From the NCBI RefSeq assembly GCF_963576615.1, contig NC_088716.1, positions 59,040,228 through 59,104,227 on the forward strand: a DNA stretch of 64,000 nucleotides, given 5' to 3'. This document shows positions 1 through 14,000 of the stretch, in pieces. The stretch's first letter is position 1. The number at the start of each line of letters is the position of its first letter. The DNA is from Watersipora subatra. Lineage: Eukaryota; Bryozoa; Gymnolaemata; Cheilostomatida; Watersiporidae. Under the pieces are notes generated by a model, which ran no database searches, had not been told where the DNA came from, and saw only the letters and a list, made by a program, of their open reading frames with translations. The translations under genes were made by a program, and so were the position numbers.

Positions 1-68
1 TATTGATTGTGCCTAATCAATTAAGGATACAGCGATTACAGCACAGAGATATCCAGTAGTTAACTTAC

Positions 69-2658
<2,590 letters not shown>

Positions 2659-4702
2659 AACTAAGCTACTAATATAAAATAGAGCAGCCGTACAACAAAA
2701 CTTAACTTAGTTTGCAGGCTTTACTTAGAATTAATTCACTTCGCATTATTTCATCCACGACTTGCAAATTGTAGAAATACGTAGCTCATTCACGTAGGAT
2801 TTAGCGTATGAATATAGACTAACTTGAAATTATATTTTTAACTTTTTAATGAGTGTATGCATATTTATGTAGTATTTTAAACTTATTTATTTATTATTTG
2901 TAAATAAATAATAAAAAAAAATTGTAATGTTTTTAATAAAATATTTTGCAACATAAAACCAGGTTATTACTCAAATAGCTTGCGGATGAGGCTGTTTAGA
3001 TGCGTTGGGTAACTAGGAAACTTCGATGCTGTGGGATTAAACGGCAAAAATGTCTTTCGAAGTCATGCCTTTCGTTGCTGTGAAGCTGTATTACTTCCTA
3101 ACTTCTTCTAATCCGTTTTCCGTTTTTGGGTAATTGGTGTGGTATACATGTATATACTTTTCGGGAACTGAAGTCCGTATCGTAAATTTTCAATCGTTCG
3201 AAGATGTGCAAGTGCTTGATTGACCAAAAAGAGAAGAGTATTTAAGTAAGCTTCGACAGTTTATTTTATTAGTTTCAACATAAATATGATACACCCAGAA
3301 GATGAGATGATTGAGTTTTTTTTTCTGTCGGAGCACTTGTCCATTAATGGTATATCACGCTTCAAGATGGATTTTCGTAAAGGGAGCAAAGGGTAGCAAT
3401 TCACAGAGAACCTATTTTTTCTGCCACTATTTGTGATTGTATCAAAATAGAAGTTTTGACTATGACCCATTATATACTGAAACTTGGTCACTAAACTTAA
3501 CTCAGGGCTGCTGTAGCATAAGAAAAGTTGGTAAGTGTTAGGAGCTGAAATTTGTAGGTTGCTATTTAGTTGAATGAATTATGCTTAACTAGCTGTAGCC
3601 CTCATAAACGTAATCTGACTCGCCTTTAATGCAAAACGGATTTTTATGTTTAGGCAGTATAATTAATAGCCAGACGTGATAACCAATCCGAGCCTCACAT
3701 TCAAACTCGAGCAAACAGTAAAGGCCTACTATCATCTGTACATGCCACTAAAAGTGAATACTTTAACAGCTTTCTATCTAGAACCATAAGAGACATTAAA
3801 AATCCCACAAATAACCACTCAGCTAAAGCATTATGAACTTATATAGCAAGTTGAGCTTGCACTACTGACTAACATTAAACTCAATTACTTGAGAATTGAA
3901 AACCACTGACAAAATAACTTAAATTATATTAAGCACACCACTTCCACATTAAGTGGTTTAGTGTGAAGACAAATACGAGGTAATACGAGGTAATAAGTCA
4001 TGCTGTCACACGTCGATTATATGGAATGAGTTTATTATTGTTGGGTTTTTCTACTAAGACCATACACAGCGACTGCGTAAGAGAGTACAGGAACACAGTA
4101 TTTTAGTAATTAAGGAAAGCAGTCCCATATAGGAACTTTGTTTAAATGTGTTTATGACATATTGCCTTCACACAAGTATGTGCTACTGCAAACAGTGTCC
4201 AAGAATTATTTTAGAGATGTGCGTGTGTCTTCAGTGTTTTTCACTGACTGAAATTTATCAAAGTGTCAACTCTAATTTACTAATATAATTATAACAAATA
4301 GAAACACTAAATTCAAAATCCCTTGAAGTATTGCGTTTAATGCTATTCAATAAGCTCTAAAGTATAATCACTTGCTAATAGGTTTACAACAAATGCTCCT
4401 CCAGCTTCTGGTAGTATCTATGAAACATAAGTTCCTTTTTTAGCAAACGTACTGATCATTTTTACCGATGTGTGTTTGTTCTGCCTTGCACAGTTATATA
4501 ATCACAAATGCTTGATACTATTAGAAACAGTTTGTGTAAATATGAATCGCCAGGTAAACGTTTCCTTGCATATCCAGATTGTAGAATGTAGCAGACTTGT
4601 TTCCTGCAATTCAATGTGCTTATAAGTGTAAACGGAAAAGTATAATTTACAAGATTTAGCTAGATTTTAGGGCAGTAGTTCGACTCCACAATTGTGGATA
4701 CA
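2659..4702. other. intergenic, no gene seen
   Basis: AT-rich spacer upstream of the forkhead start codon. I see no convincing exon. 2870-2940 is almost pure A/T. The forkhead promoter and 5' UTR must lie in the first part, but no motif stands out. Confidence 0.5.
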
Positions 4703-5289
4703 TCACAAAAGGCTGTCACTAAGGCGCATAGCTTCTAGCGTTTCTTGTGGCTTAACAAAAATTATTGTTATATCAATAAAAAATAATTGCTAAGCAGCTA
4801 GTGCCAAGCAAAGACATGAAAAAAATAGTGCAACTAAAAATGAGACGTATCAACTATGTACATGTATATATAAATGCTTAGTATCTTGGACATTCTTCAA
4901 CATAAAAAAGAGATTTAAATAGTTTCACTCCCATCTTGTATCTTTGTATTCAACGTATAATACCGTGATGTTATGGCGTCTATTTTTCAATCCTTCCCAC
5001 CATAGTGGCGCTTTCTTTAAGGTGGTATTAAAAAAGGGTAGCATTGTGTTTTTCAAATAGCTAGTCGGAATTTTGGGAAGATAAACTTGGCCCTTTCGCG
5101 GGCGAAGCGGATGTTGCTTATATTTTGCACTCTCCTTCAGGCGAAGCGACGTTAATCCTTTTAGATGCAAAAAATGTGCTGAAACTTACCTCCAACTTGT
5201 CGCAGATTTTTGAATAAATATGAACCTGAGAAGTATCTCTACTAGTTGATATATATTGCTTGTAATTAAACCTATGATGATCTTCAAGC
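4703..5289 (-). CDS. candidate 3'-terminal exons of an unidentified gene
   Basis: Two minus-strand blocks look like the end of a gene. 5190-5289 follows a CAG acceptor and ends with a consensus donor (GAG then GTAAGT). It reads LEDHHRFNYKQYISTS ... IYSKICDKLE and leaves phase 0. The block 4703-4750 follows a T-rich TTAAG acceptor, enters in phase 0, and reads PQETLEAMRLSDSLL followed by a stop. Composition is protein-like and the phases agree. A third block at 5583-5697 (SSAEELRSADTAKGIEQP, then KDEMVPKQSDNQKTAG and a stop) also looks coding, but it does not join cleanly in phase to 5289. It may be another terminal exon or chance. I do not recognise the protein and found no start exon. Confidence 0.4.
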
Positions 5290-5697
5290 CTGCGTTGCAA
5301 TTTGTTGGAGCTTTTAATTTATTTCATTCTAAATGTGAAGGCATTTTTATTCTATAACTGTATTTAACAATGTTGCATAAAAGCTCATTGCACTCATTGA
5401 TGATTGCTACAGTTTGCAGCCAAAACTGGCTTGTTATGTGCAATGAAAGAGGAGTTATGAATGTCGATTCATTGCAAGCCGAGTTTAGATAACCACAATG
5501 ATGCTATCAAATAATATGCTATTAATCTGCAAATTTGTAAATTATATAATGTTTTGAAAGAAAAAATATTAGCATTGTTGGCTCAGCCAGCTGTTTTCTG
5601 GTTATCACTTTGCTTTGGAACCATTTCATCTTTATCTGGCTGCTCAATACCTTTTGCAGTGTCTGCTGACCTCAACTCTTCTGCACTGCTGAACTAG

Positions 5698-6185
5698 TCG
5701 ATATTAGCTTTTAAACAATTTTTGAGCAGAGCAAAACATTTATGTGTTGCTATTTAAAATCTTTTTTGGTTAAAATAATGATAAAAATTTAGCCGCATGC
5801 GCGATTAACTCCGATATTTAGAACCAAAATTCCATCGTAATTGTTAAAACCTTGTTCACATACGTCGAACTATCAAGACCGATTTAAACAAAGAAGTATG
5901 TAATATTGGTACAGTTGTTAATCATTACTGTGATGTTGAATTCAAAGCTTTAAAAAAAAACTTTGAAGTATTGGATGGATTTAGAAAACGTATTTCAATA
6001 TGAACAGAAAAAAAGAATTGATTATTATTGATGTAACCAAGTCATTATTAGTACCATTTTGTGGACACTTTTCTACTGATCACTTGCTGTTATGGTTTTG
6101 TAAAGATCAAAAATGGCAAATAGTGGTAATTAAATAAAAGTAGCATTTAATTAAAGGGTGGTGCACTATTTTTTAATTCTTCTAT
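5698..6185. other. intergenic, no gene seen
   Basis: AT-rich spacer; nothing recognised. Confidence 0.5.
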
Positions 6186-6340
6186 AAAGGCAGTCAAATA
6201 GAGGTTGCGGTCAATTAGAAGTGGAGGTCAAATACAAGTGGCCGTCAACTACACGTGGCCGTCAAATACAGGTGGCCGTCAAATACAGGTGGTCGTCAAA
6301 TACAGGTGGCCTTCAAATACAGGTGGCCTTCAATGCAGGT
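6186..6340. repeat. 17-bp minisatellite (about 9 copies)
   Basis: Tandem units near gtcaaatacaggtggcc. The early copies are diverged (tcaattagaagtggagg) and the middle ones nearly identical, which is typical of a decaying array. It lies in intergenic DNA. Confidence 0.85.
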
Positions 6341-7170
6341 TTTACAGTAAATGTGAATGATCTGATGATTCAACATCATGTTTGTTGTTTTACTATATGA
6401 TATGTAATAGTTTGGAAAAGTTAAACACTATAGTGTAGTTTTGTTTTTACTCGCGATAGACGCCTCAATTACCCTCATGTAGTGCTATGTTGGCACAGTA
6501 GATGCTGAGTTTAGTGGCTCTACATCTTGTAATGGAAGATATTCTTCCAAAATATATTCTTCCAAGGTAAATAATAGGCTCCCTATGTGATCATCAAAAT
6601 GAAGGCAAAAACATGAGCACCAATTAAGGTGTACACGCAATTTAACAGAATACCGTCTTTTACCACAAGGTTGGAGTACGAGTAAAAACTTGGAAAGACT
6701 TGCGCTAGGTTAAAGAGCATCATCATGGTACATAACTAGGCTGCACTACCACTGCATTTAGATTAGAAAACACAATGAATATATAGAACCTATAACCAAG
6801 AAAAGACCTTATACATTAAATTTTCACCTGAAGGACATCTATGTTATACGGACCACAAAACTACACTTGTACTATAACTATGTGAATGGCCGACATTGCA
6901 TGGATAATAAAACAGGTTTTTGCATAGAAAACTTCTTTGTAATTAGAGAAGCTTTTTACCCTATGAATTTGAGTAACTTGAGCTAGCTAAAGTTTTACTG
7001 TAATAAGAGTTGTTATTATAAATTGAGCCAGCATTGTGAAAAAGATTGACTTATGATCTTTCATGCAATCATGATTTTCAAGTGTACTAGCTGAAGCCGC
7101 TATCTCAACTTATTGGCATTAAAAATTGGCAGGTGCGTAAGTACATGCACAATTGTTTATTAGTATATCC
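6341..7170. other. intergenic, no gene seen
   Basis: No convincing exon. The stretch around 6960-7040 (gagtaacttgagc ... taataagag) resembles parts of the SINE bodies seen elsewhere in the window, so it may be old SINE DNA. Confidence 0.4.
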
Positions 7171-7330
7171 CATTGGACGCGTGTTGTAATGGATAGTACT
7201 ACTCCTGTCTGCAGAACTGGATGTTCGGAGTTAGATTACAGTGCGAAATGGATTTTTTGTTCATGAGCCTTTATCACTACACCTGGACACGCAAATGACA
7301 AACAAACACAGATTTATATATATATATAGA
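7171..7330 (+). mobile_element. diverged tRNA-derived SINE fragment (3' part)
   Basis: Contains a degraded tRNA-like promoter region (taatggatagtactactcc, then a B-box-like gttcggagttagatta), then the tail shared with the SINEs at 36.5 and 62 kb (cacctggacacgcaaatgac, acaaacacaga) and a short TATA tract. The first half of the SINE body is missing or too diverged to see. Confidence 0.55.
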
Positions 7331-8786
7331 TGAAAATATGACCAGAAATTACGATTTTACTTGCTTGACTTGATTGGTCGATCAGTAATAAACACAATTG
7401 ACACAGTGTGCCTATTGGTTCATCTCTCATCTGTTTGATCGTATGTACCTGTTGAATAATTTTCAAAAAAGCTTTGTTTCATCATTACTTAAAACGCATC
7501 ATAGCTTTGTATCTTATAAGCTTATAAATAAAATATGTAGCAGAAATTCACATCAAAAATGAGAGTAACTCCAGTAATACTTGCTGAGGACTGTTATAAG
7601 CTGTAAGACTATAGCTAAAGGTTTTGTGGCTAAGTTACCTCATGACATCTACTGAAAATGCAGGCAAGGTTGAAACTGATTGCACACACGTTGAAGAATT
7701 TTAAAGTCATCTTTATACATCCTGCATGTTTTTGAGTGGTAGTTTTAAAATTAGACCAGTCAGCTTCTGTGCACCATTTTGTGGGTTTCGCTAGCAATAA
7801 ATTCCTCTTTAACAATTTGGAAATTTAAAAAATGATGCGTAAAAATTAACTATTCTCAGAAGTCATCTGTTGAAAATCTATTTACACATGCCCTGCTTTC
7901 ATGAATAAGAACTTCAAACAGAAATTTTTAGGCACTTTATAGTGCGACCTCGGGTTACTATAATCTTGTTGTACAAATTTTTCGCCCTACTATGTAAAAC
8001 ACGTTGATTTTTTTCTCTCTCCGTAAGAAATATTGCTTGCCATACGATATCAACCAAAGTTTCTCTCGAAATTCAAATTTGGCAGTCTGTATTCCGATTA
8101 CGTCAGAATAACAAATATGCCGTTCTGCTATTCGCCGAAATCCCTCTAACGACGAATGAAAGAGATACAATACTCGATCTCGCTCAGTTTGGCGCTATTA
8201 GTTATTGTGGAAACGAAATCAGAAACAGATAGGTGATAAAATTTTAGCTGATGAAAAAGTTTACTAAAATAGCTAAAAATACATACTAAAGCTTAACCTA
8301 AAGTGTGTGTTTAGTAAGCTAAATTCAACTTTTATGTTATACGTCTGTCTTGAAGGTAAGACTCTTTACGGTACATGCTGCACGTAGTACATTGTAGCGT
8401 TACATTTTATTGCAGATCTTAACTACTAAATACAATAAAGTTACTGCAAGTAACTATAGTTGTTCAAGTTAAAATTATTTTGTTACTAATTTTCACTATG
8501 TACAGTACGTATACAAAATTTTGATGATCCTACCAGGGGGTGTTTGCATTAGATATTTACAATGGGTTTCTATACCCCTCAATACAAAATTCTCGCTTTA
8601 CAATGCCAACACTAGAACAAATTGAAATCAAATGGGTAGGTCTACTGTATTTTGAAACCAAACGTTTTGTTATATGTAGCATCACAGCTTTTCCTTGTTG
8701 ATATATTGCAAAGATTGCGAATATTTCTGTCCATTTCTGTGATTTAAGAATATTGATAAAACCTAGTGTTTTGTTGAAATTACACC
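7331..8786. other. intergenic, no gene seen
   Basis: AT-rich. 7958-8230 is somewhat richer in CG dinucleotides and could be a promoter or 5' UTR, but there is no supporting exon. Confidence 0.35.
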
Positions 8787-8889
8787 CAAAGTATTATGTA
8801 AGCCAGCAATGCCTCACCAATATGTAAAGTGCTACTGCCCAAGTATTATAGTAGCCAGCAATGCCTCACCAATATGTAAAGTACTACTG
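8787..8889. repeat. about 52-bp tandem duplication
   Basis: Two adjacent near-identical copies carrying agccagcaatgcctcacc and aatatgtaaagt. Confidence 0.85.
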
Positions 8890-9122
8890 TTAATGAAAAG
8901 GATTTTTAGCTGTCAGTTAACTTTTAATCTGATCATTATTTAATCAGCCATCGTAGGTAATTTCTGTTAATTTAAATCTAACCCAATCCGCTAATCAGAG
9001 TTGGTTGATATTTCACCTTATAGTTCGAATTTGATTGTATTCCCTTGATTAGTGGCTGCAAGGATTGCCATTTGAATTGTACTACATCAAGACAAGCGCT
9101 TGTATAATGGTTTGTCATCTCC

Positions 9123-9200
9123 ACTTTTTAATGGGTTGCAGACTCGCAGGTTCTCTTTTTAATGGATTGCAGAGTCACAGTTTCTCTTTTTAATGACTAC
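9123..9200. repeat. about 33-bp tandem repeat, 2.3 copies
   Basis: Units built around ctttttaatggattgcag are repeated with small changes. Confidence 0.75.
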
Positions 9201-9350
9201 TTGTCGTTGCTAATTTAGATGCTGATTCTTATTTTTGGAGTAAAATTTGTTACTAGTCAGCATATTAAAACTAATGGTCAACTTTAGGGCATCCTGTCAA
9301 ACAGTTATTTAAAATATTGAATTGAGCTATTATATGCAACCTTTTTGACT

Positions 9351-10478
9351 CAGGGTTGGCTCGGTTTAAACCGAGTGGTTTATGGTTTTTGCATTATTTT
9401 TTTGAAAAACATACTATTTTACGCTCCTAATGGTTCCTGTGTGATAGAAATGCAATTCTATGTAATTATCAGCTATGGAAGTTCGTTTAAGACACAGTAT
9501 TGAAGTGATGGCAAAGCTCAAATTGAAACTACATGAAATCCTAGCACAACAATCAATTAGTGAATTTCATTTTCATTCGCTTTTATCAAGTGATATGATG
9601 ATCCTTTTACTGATGAAATATAAAAACCATGTGAAATATACTAATCCCATCATCATCTCTAATAATGAATGAAAACTTTCTCAAGTCTGACCAGTGAAAA
9701 AGGATTGCTTCTAATTAGAAATTAAAACAAAATCTTTTTGGGCAAAAGCTTTAGGTTTGCAAACTAATATTTCATTTATTGGGCACAAGCCAAAGTAGTT
9801 GGATTGTTAGAATTCAGTTTATCAAGTTTTTTGTGCTTTGAAAAGTTAAAGTTGTGCTTTGAATTTCCAACATGTTTCGCAAACAGAATCCCGTTTAGCA
9901 GCTTTTCACTCGAACTGCAAAAAGTAAAGGTTTTAAGGCAAAATGTAATAGGTGTGCTGTCGTAACGAGAGGTCATGCAGATGGGCTTAAAGCTCATGTA
10001 GCAAAATGTCAAGCTGACAACACCAATTTAGACAGTGATGCTAGTATTCAGGTGATAGAAGTTGAGTCATCTGCCACTGCTCTAAACACGAGCAATGCAT
10101 GTGCATTATGCTCTACTCTTCACTACCCCACAATTAATCACTTGGATTAAAATTCCTACTTATACATAGAGCTGTATGTAAAATATTCACTTTATGTGAT
10201 AAGATTTCTGCTCTGTGTTTCATCAATCATGTTTGATTAAAGACTCATTCTGAAATTTCCATCTTTTCTCTCTTTTTCCCTGACAACTCCCACAGAACCT
10301 TCTTTAACAGATGATTCCACATATCTATGTTCAATACTCAATCATGCAGCTATAATAAGTGATGTTTATTAGACTTAAAATTGCAAAAACCTTGGTCAAG
10401 TTATAAAAACCGGTTTAAACCATAAAAACCTGGTTTATTTGTTTTTTTTCATAAAACCCATAGTTTTTTCCAACCCTG
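9351..10478. mobile_element. hAT-superfamily DNA transposon, internally degraded
   Basis: Ends are inverted: cagggttgg at the left and ccaaccctg at the right. Both ends also carry a subterminal GGTTTAAACC-type motif (cggtttaaaccgagtgg on the left, ccggtttaaacc on the right) and T-rich runs. CAGGGTTGG termini are typical of hAT elements. Flanking sequence (CTTTTTGA left, CTTTTTAT right) could be a decayed 8-bp target duplication. The interior keeps only an N-terminal BED-finger piece, so the element is non-autonomous. Confidence 0.75.
9872..10150 (+). pseudogene. BED zinc-finger remnant of a hAT transposase
   Basis: A 93-codon reading with one in-frame stop after eight codons. It contains KAKCNRCAVV followed by LKAHVAKC, a C-x2-C-x13-H-x3-C pattern that fits a BED-type finger, which hAT transposases use to bind DNA. 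The fragment starts MFRKQNPV and ends YPTINHLD before a stop. No catalytic (RNase-H-like) or dimerisation region follows, so this is a dead N-terminal fragment inside the hAT ends described for this locus. The alternative, a host ZBED-type gene, is unlikely given the inverted termini. Confidence 0.65.
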
Positions 10479-11000
10479 CTTTTTATTATAACTGTCAGTC
10501 TAGTTTGTGCATACAAATTTCTCTGTTTGGCATTGTTAACAACTAGAATTTGTGTAATATGCTTCGGGGTTGACATGGAAAAATTAACTGATTTCAATCA
10601 TTGATTTAAATCTTTTTTTCGGGGAAAAAGGTCATGATTTTTTTATTTTCTTTATTTTTTCATTGTATTTTCAAATCATAAACATTGGAAAAATGATGAT
10701 TCTTTTCCTAACCTTGATTTGCTTTACTTATTACTGTATTTGATGTATTTACAACCGACAGATCTCGTAACAGCTATAGACATACCCACATTATACAAAC
10801 ATTGCTACCGTTACCTGTTGTATATTTGTCAATCATATCTGCAATAGTGCTGACTGAGGCATTCCTGCACATTCAATGCCGAGTATAGTCTATAGCTACC
10901 ATTAATAGTAAGCATGCTCTAGGGATGGGGTATTGATACGCCCTATAGTATACTTCTTGGTTGCTCACTTGTAGATTGTCGCTAACTTAGATGTGAATCA
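10479..11000. other. spacer upstream of the 11-kb membrane-protein gene
   Basis: AT-rich, no exon seen. It should hold the promoter of the gene starting at 11001. An upstream atgtga at 10991 would be a two-codon uORF if transcribed. Confidence 0.4.
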
Positions 11001-14000
11001 ATGAGGATGGCTTCTCTTACTAATACTTCGATTCTGACTACAAAGGCTGGGGATATTTTATATGAGAGATGTTATGGTGATCTCTTTGATGCCGTGGCAT
11101 GTGCAAGGTAAATATACTGTACGAATTTGGACAATCGCTTCAAGCCTTTATAGCTAATTTGTTGTTGTGTAATACATGTCGAATGTAAGTTATAAGGAAA
11201 CTAGCTGCTCTTCAGGGTTAGTACGGAGGCTAGTACGTCCTCCCAACCCTTGAACTCATTTGTGATGTACTCTGTAGCCAGAAAGAGTTGGATATGTGTA
11301 TCCGTCGCATTCTCAAAGCTAGCTGACTTCTTTGTCTTTGATGTAACAGCTGATGTTGTTCATCTGCATTTTTTTAAGTGTACCGGGTCTTAATCACATG
11401 ATTTTCATTCTGCTAAAACATGTGGTATTCCAGTAGTACTTCACTCCTTTAGCTTGGGTCAGCATTAAATATCATGTGACTTTTTATGTGACCAGGTATT
11501 TGGTGATGTCCGCTGTGATCCTTGTGACAGCCATTCTCTGTGTGGTCAGGATATACCAACTCCACCGTGTCAGACACGGGGCTCTCCATCACTACTTCAT
11601 TTTTTACAGCTCAACCTTCTGTTGTATTTTGTGGTAAGCTAATGAGATAGTTCAAATACATTATCACCACGTAGTCTCATTTTCCATAGAAGTCTATTCA
11701 TATTTTCTATTGTTTCTGTCGACGCTTTGTGTATGTAAGCTAGAGTACACTGATACTTGTTGTAATTGTATTGGCACTCTGTATGCACAGATGTTAACCC
11801 CTAGTTCTATTAATAACCTATTTGCGCTTTTTGATACCAATTTGCAAGTGAATTCAATTATATGTTGGAGTCGTGCATCCTCTGTTATAGCCTCGTTCAC
11901 TGGCTAATCGGAGACTATGCTCAGCTAGACTTTTTGGCTCAGTGGTTTAAACTCGCCGCCTACCTCTTTGTAACCCATTCCCTCTGGACAAGGGCACATC
12001 AGACTATACAGACAGACAAACTTACTAATTGCTGCCTTTTACCAGGACTTCTTTTGGGGCTCATCTACTGCACAACCACGGTCATACTTGGTGCTGTCAT
12101 GGTTACAAACTACCAGAGCGCCTGTCGGGGTATGTTTGTTTCCTTTTTGCCCTCATGCACCAAACAGCAGGTGCTCTAGTCCTAGGATGGTCATTACTTT
12201 ATAGACGGTGAAATAAATCAAATTTGCTCATTACTAGCATAGCTAGCTTGTGTTCTTTAGTTGGGAGTGAATAATATTTTTAGTTCGATCTCAGACATGT
12301 GTAGCGGGTGCTGTTTGACTACTGACAAGGGTAGCAGGTGCTGGCTATTAAATTAGTCAATGCACTGCCGCAAGTACGCGCATGTTTGAGATTATAGAAT
12401 AATTGGTTTTTTTCTAATTTAGATGGTTACCTAAAAACAATAAGCAATTGAGTTGTCTCTTAGGTAGAAATAGGTAATTTGGATTAGTGTAGGTCCTGTC
12501 TTGCTCATGTCTCATGGATGTAGTAAGGTGCTGGTCTCCTGCAGCGCTAGAGTGGGTGATGATGTCTAGTGCGGAACTGCTGATTGTTCAAACCTTTCTA
12601 ATCGCTGCCTTCTTCATATCCAAACGATTGAATGCCATAAGTACTGTCGAGATTGTAAGGACTTCCCAGCAGCGCAAGTTATGGGGCTTGGTCATTGTCT
12701 TTGAGGTAGATATTATCTTATTTACTGCTAGCTATGCTGTTTGTTCTTGGGAAGAATATGACCTCATTTCCTGGTTGTCACTCATTTAAAGCGCATGAAT
12801 TACATAATTTTTTTATTATATATTTCAATACATCAGTCTTGGCTTTCGAATGAGCCTATATTCAATACACAAAGAATAATAGAACTATGAAAAATGGGGT
12901 GTCAAAAGTACGTCCTGCAAAAAAAAACACTTGGTTCAGGTACTCAAAATGTGACGTCATAATTCTCATTTAGCCTTAAGTCGTCGATCCCTTTCGCTGC
13001 CATTGAGGCTGCGTTTTTCTGTGACAATCGGTGCTGTTAAACCCGGAGAGCGCTAATAATAAACTAAGATTCTAGATAATCAACAATGCCCGCGATCGTG
13101 CTAACGCCCGACCAATACAAACACATGTTCTAGGTTAATTAATTATGCTTCAATAAACGTACTGTCGTTGATAAAGGTAATGAAATCACATCGATTAAAT
13201 TATGACCTGCGGTTGCGTGGCCCTAGGACTAAATGTCAATCGCACTTTCGCGAGATCACGCAATGCTTGAAATTAATTAGTCTCAGTCGTCACCCTCAAC
13301 ATCACATTAAAAATAAAGAGCTAGTGCAAAATATCATCGGGAAAATATAGTATGGTTCTAGGAGTCTGAGGTACTTATCATAGAAATAATATGTACATGG
13401 AGAACTAATGACACTGATCCCTTTGTCATCTTCATTCGTTCTCTGGAGTTGTCCTACCTTCGCCTGCCACTAGCGTCATTATCGTAGTTGATAAATAAGC
13501 GGTAAGAGCACACAACAACGAATATGAGAACAATTTTTGAGACTACGCCAGTAAACTTTTTCGCGGTAGATCTCTGGGAAATCCTATAAACACCAACCAA
13601 TGTCTGTCTCACCATGGCAAACAATAGCTCATTCGAAAGCCAAGACTCTGATGTATTGAAATATACAATAAAAAAATTATGTAATTTATGTGCTTTAATG
13701 TATCTCAAATTTTTTTGTAGCAAGCACTCATTGTACTCAGTAAATACCTAGTAATTGTTATCATTTATTGCTTTATAACTGTTTTTAAGGAGTCGCTCTC
13801 TCATTTGTTTATACCAGTATAATGTCGACCCTCGTTGAAACGGACCCCATTGGTCCAGATAGTGGATAAGACTCGCAAATTAAGCATAACAGCTGCAATC
13901 AAAGTGCAGTTATGTTTAAACAATTAATAATTGGTTTGTAATGATTTTTAATAATAATTTAGAAAATTGTTAAATGTAAGAAATGCTTGTCTATTAGAGC

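Noticed and set aside
9475-9672. 65-codon frame within the hAT element
   Set aside because: AT-rich composition, no transposase motif and no link in frame to the BED finger.
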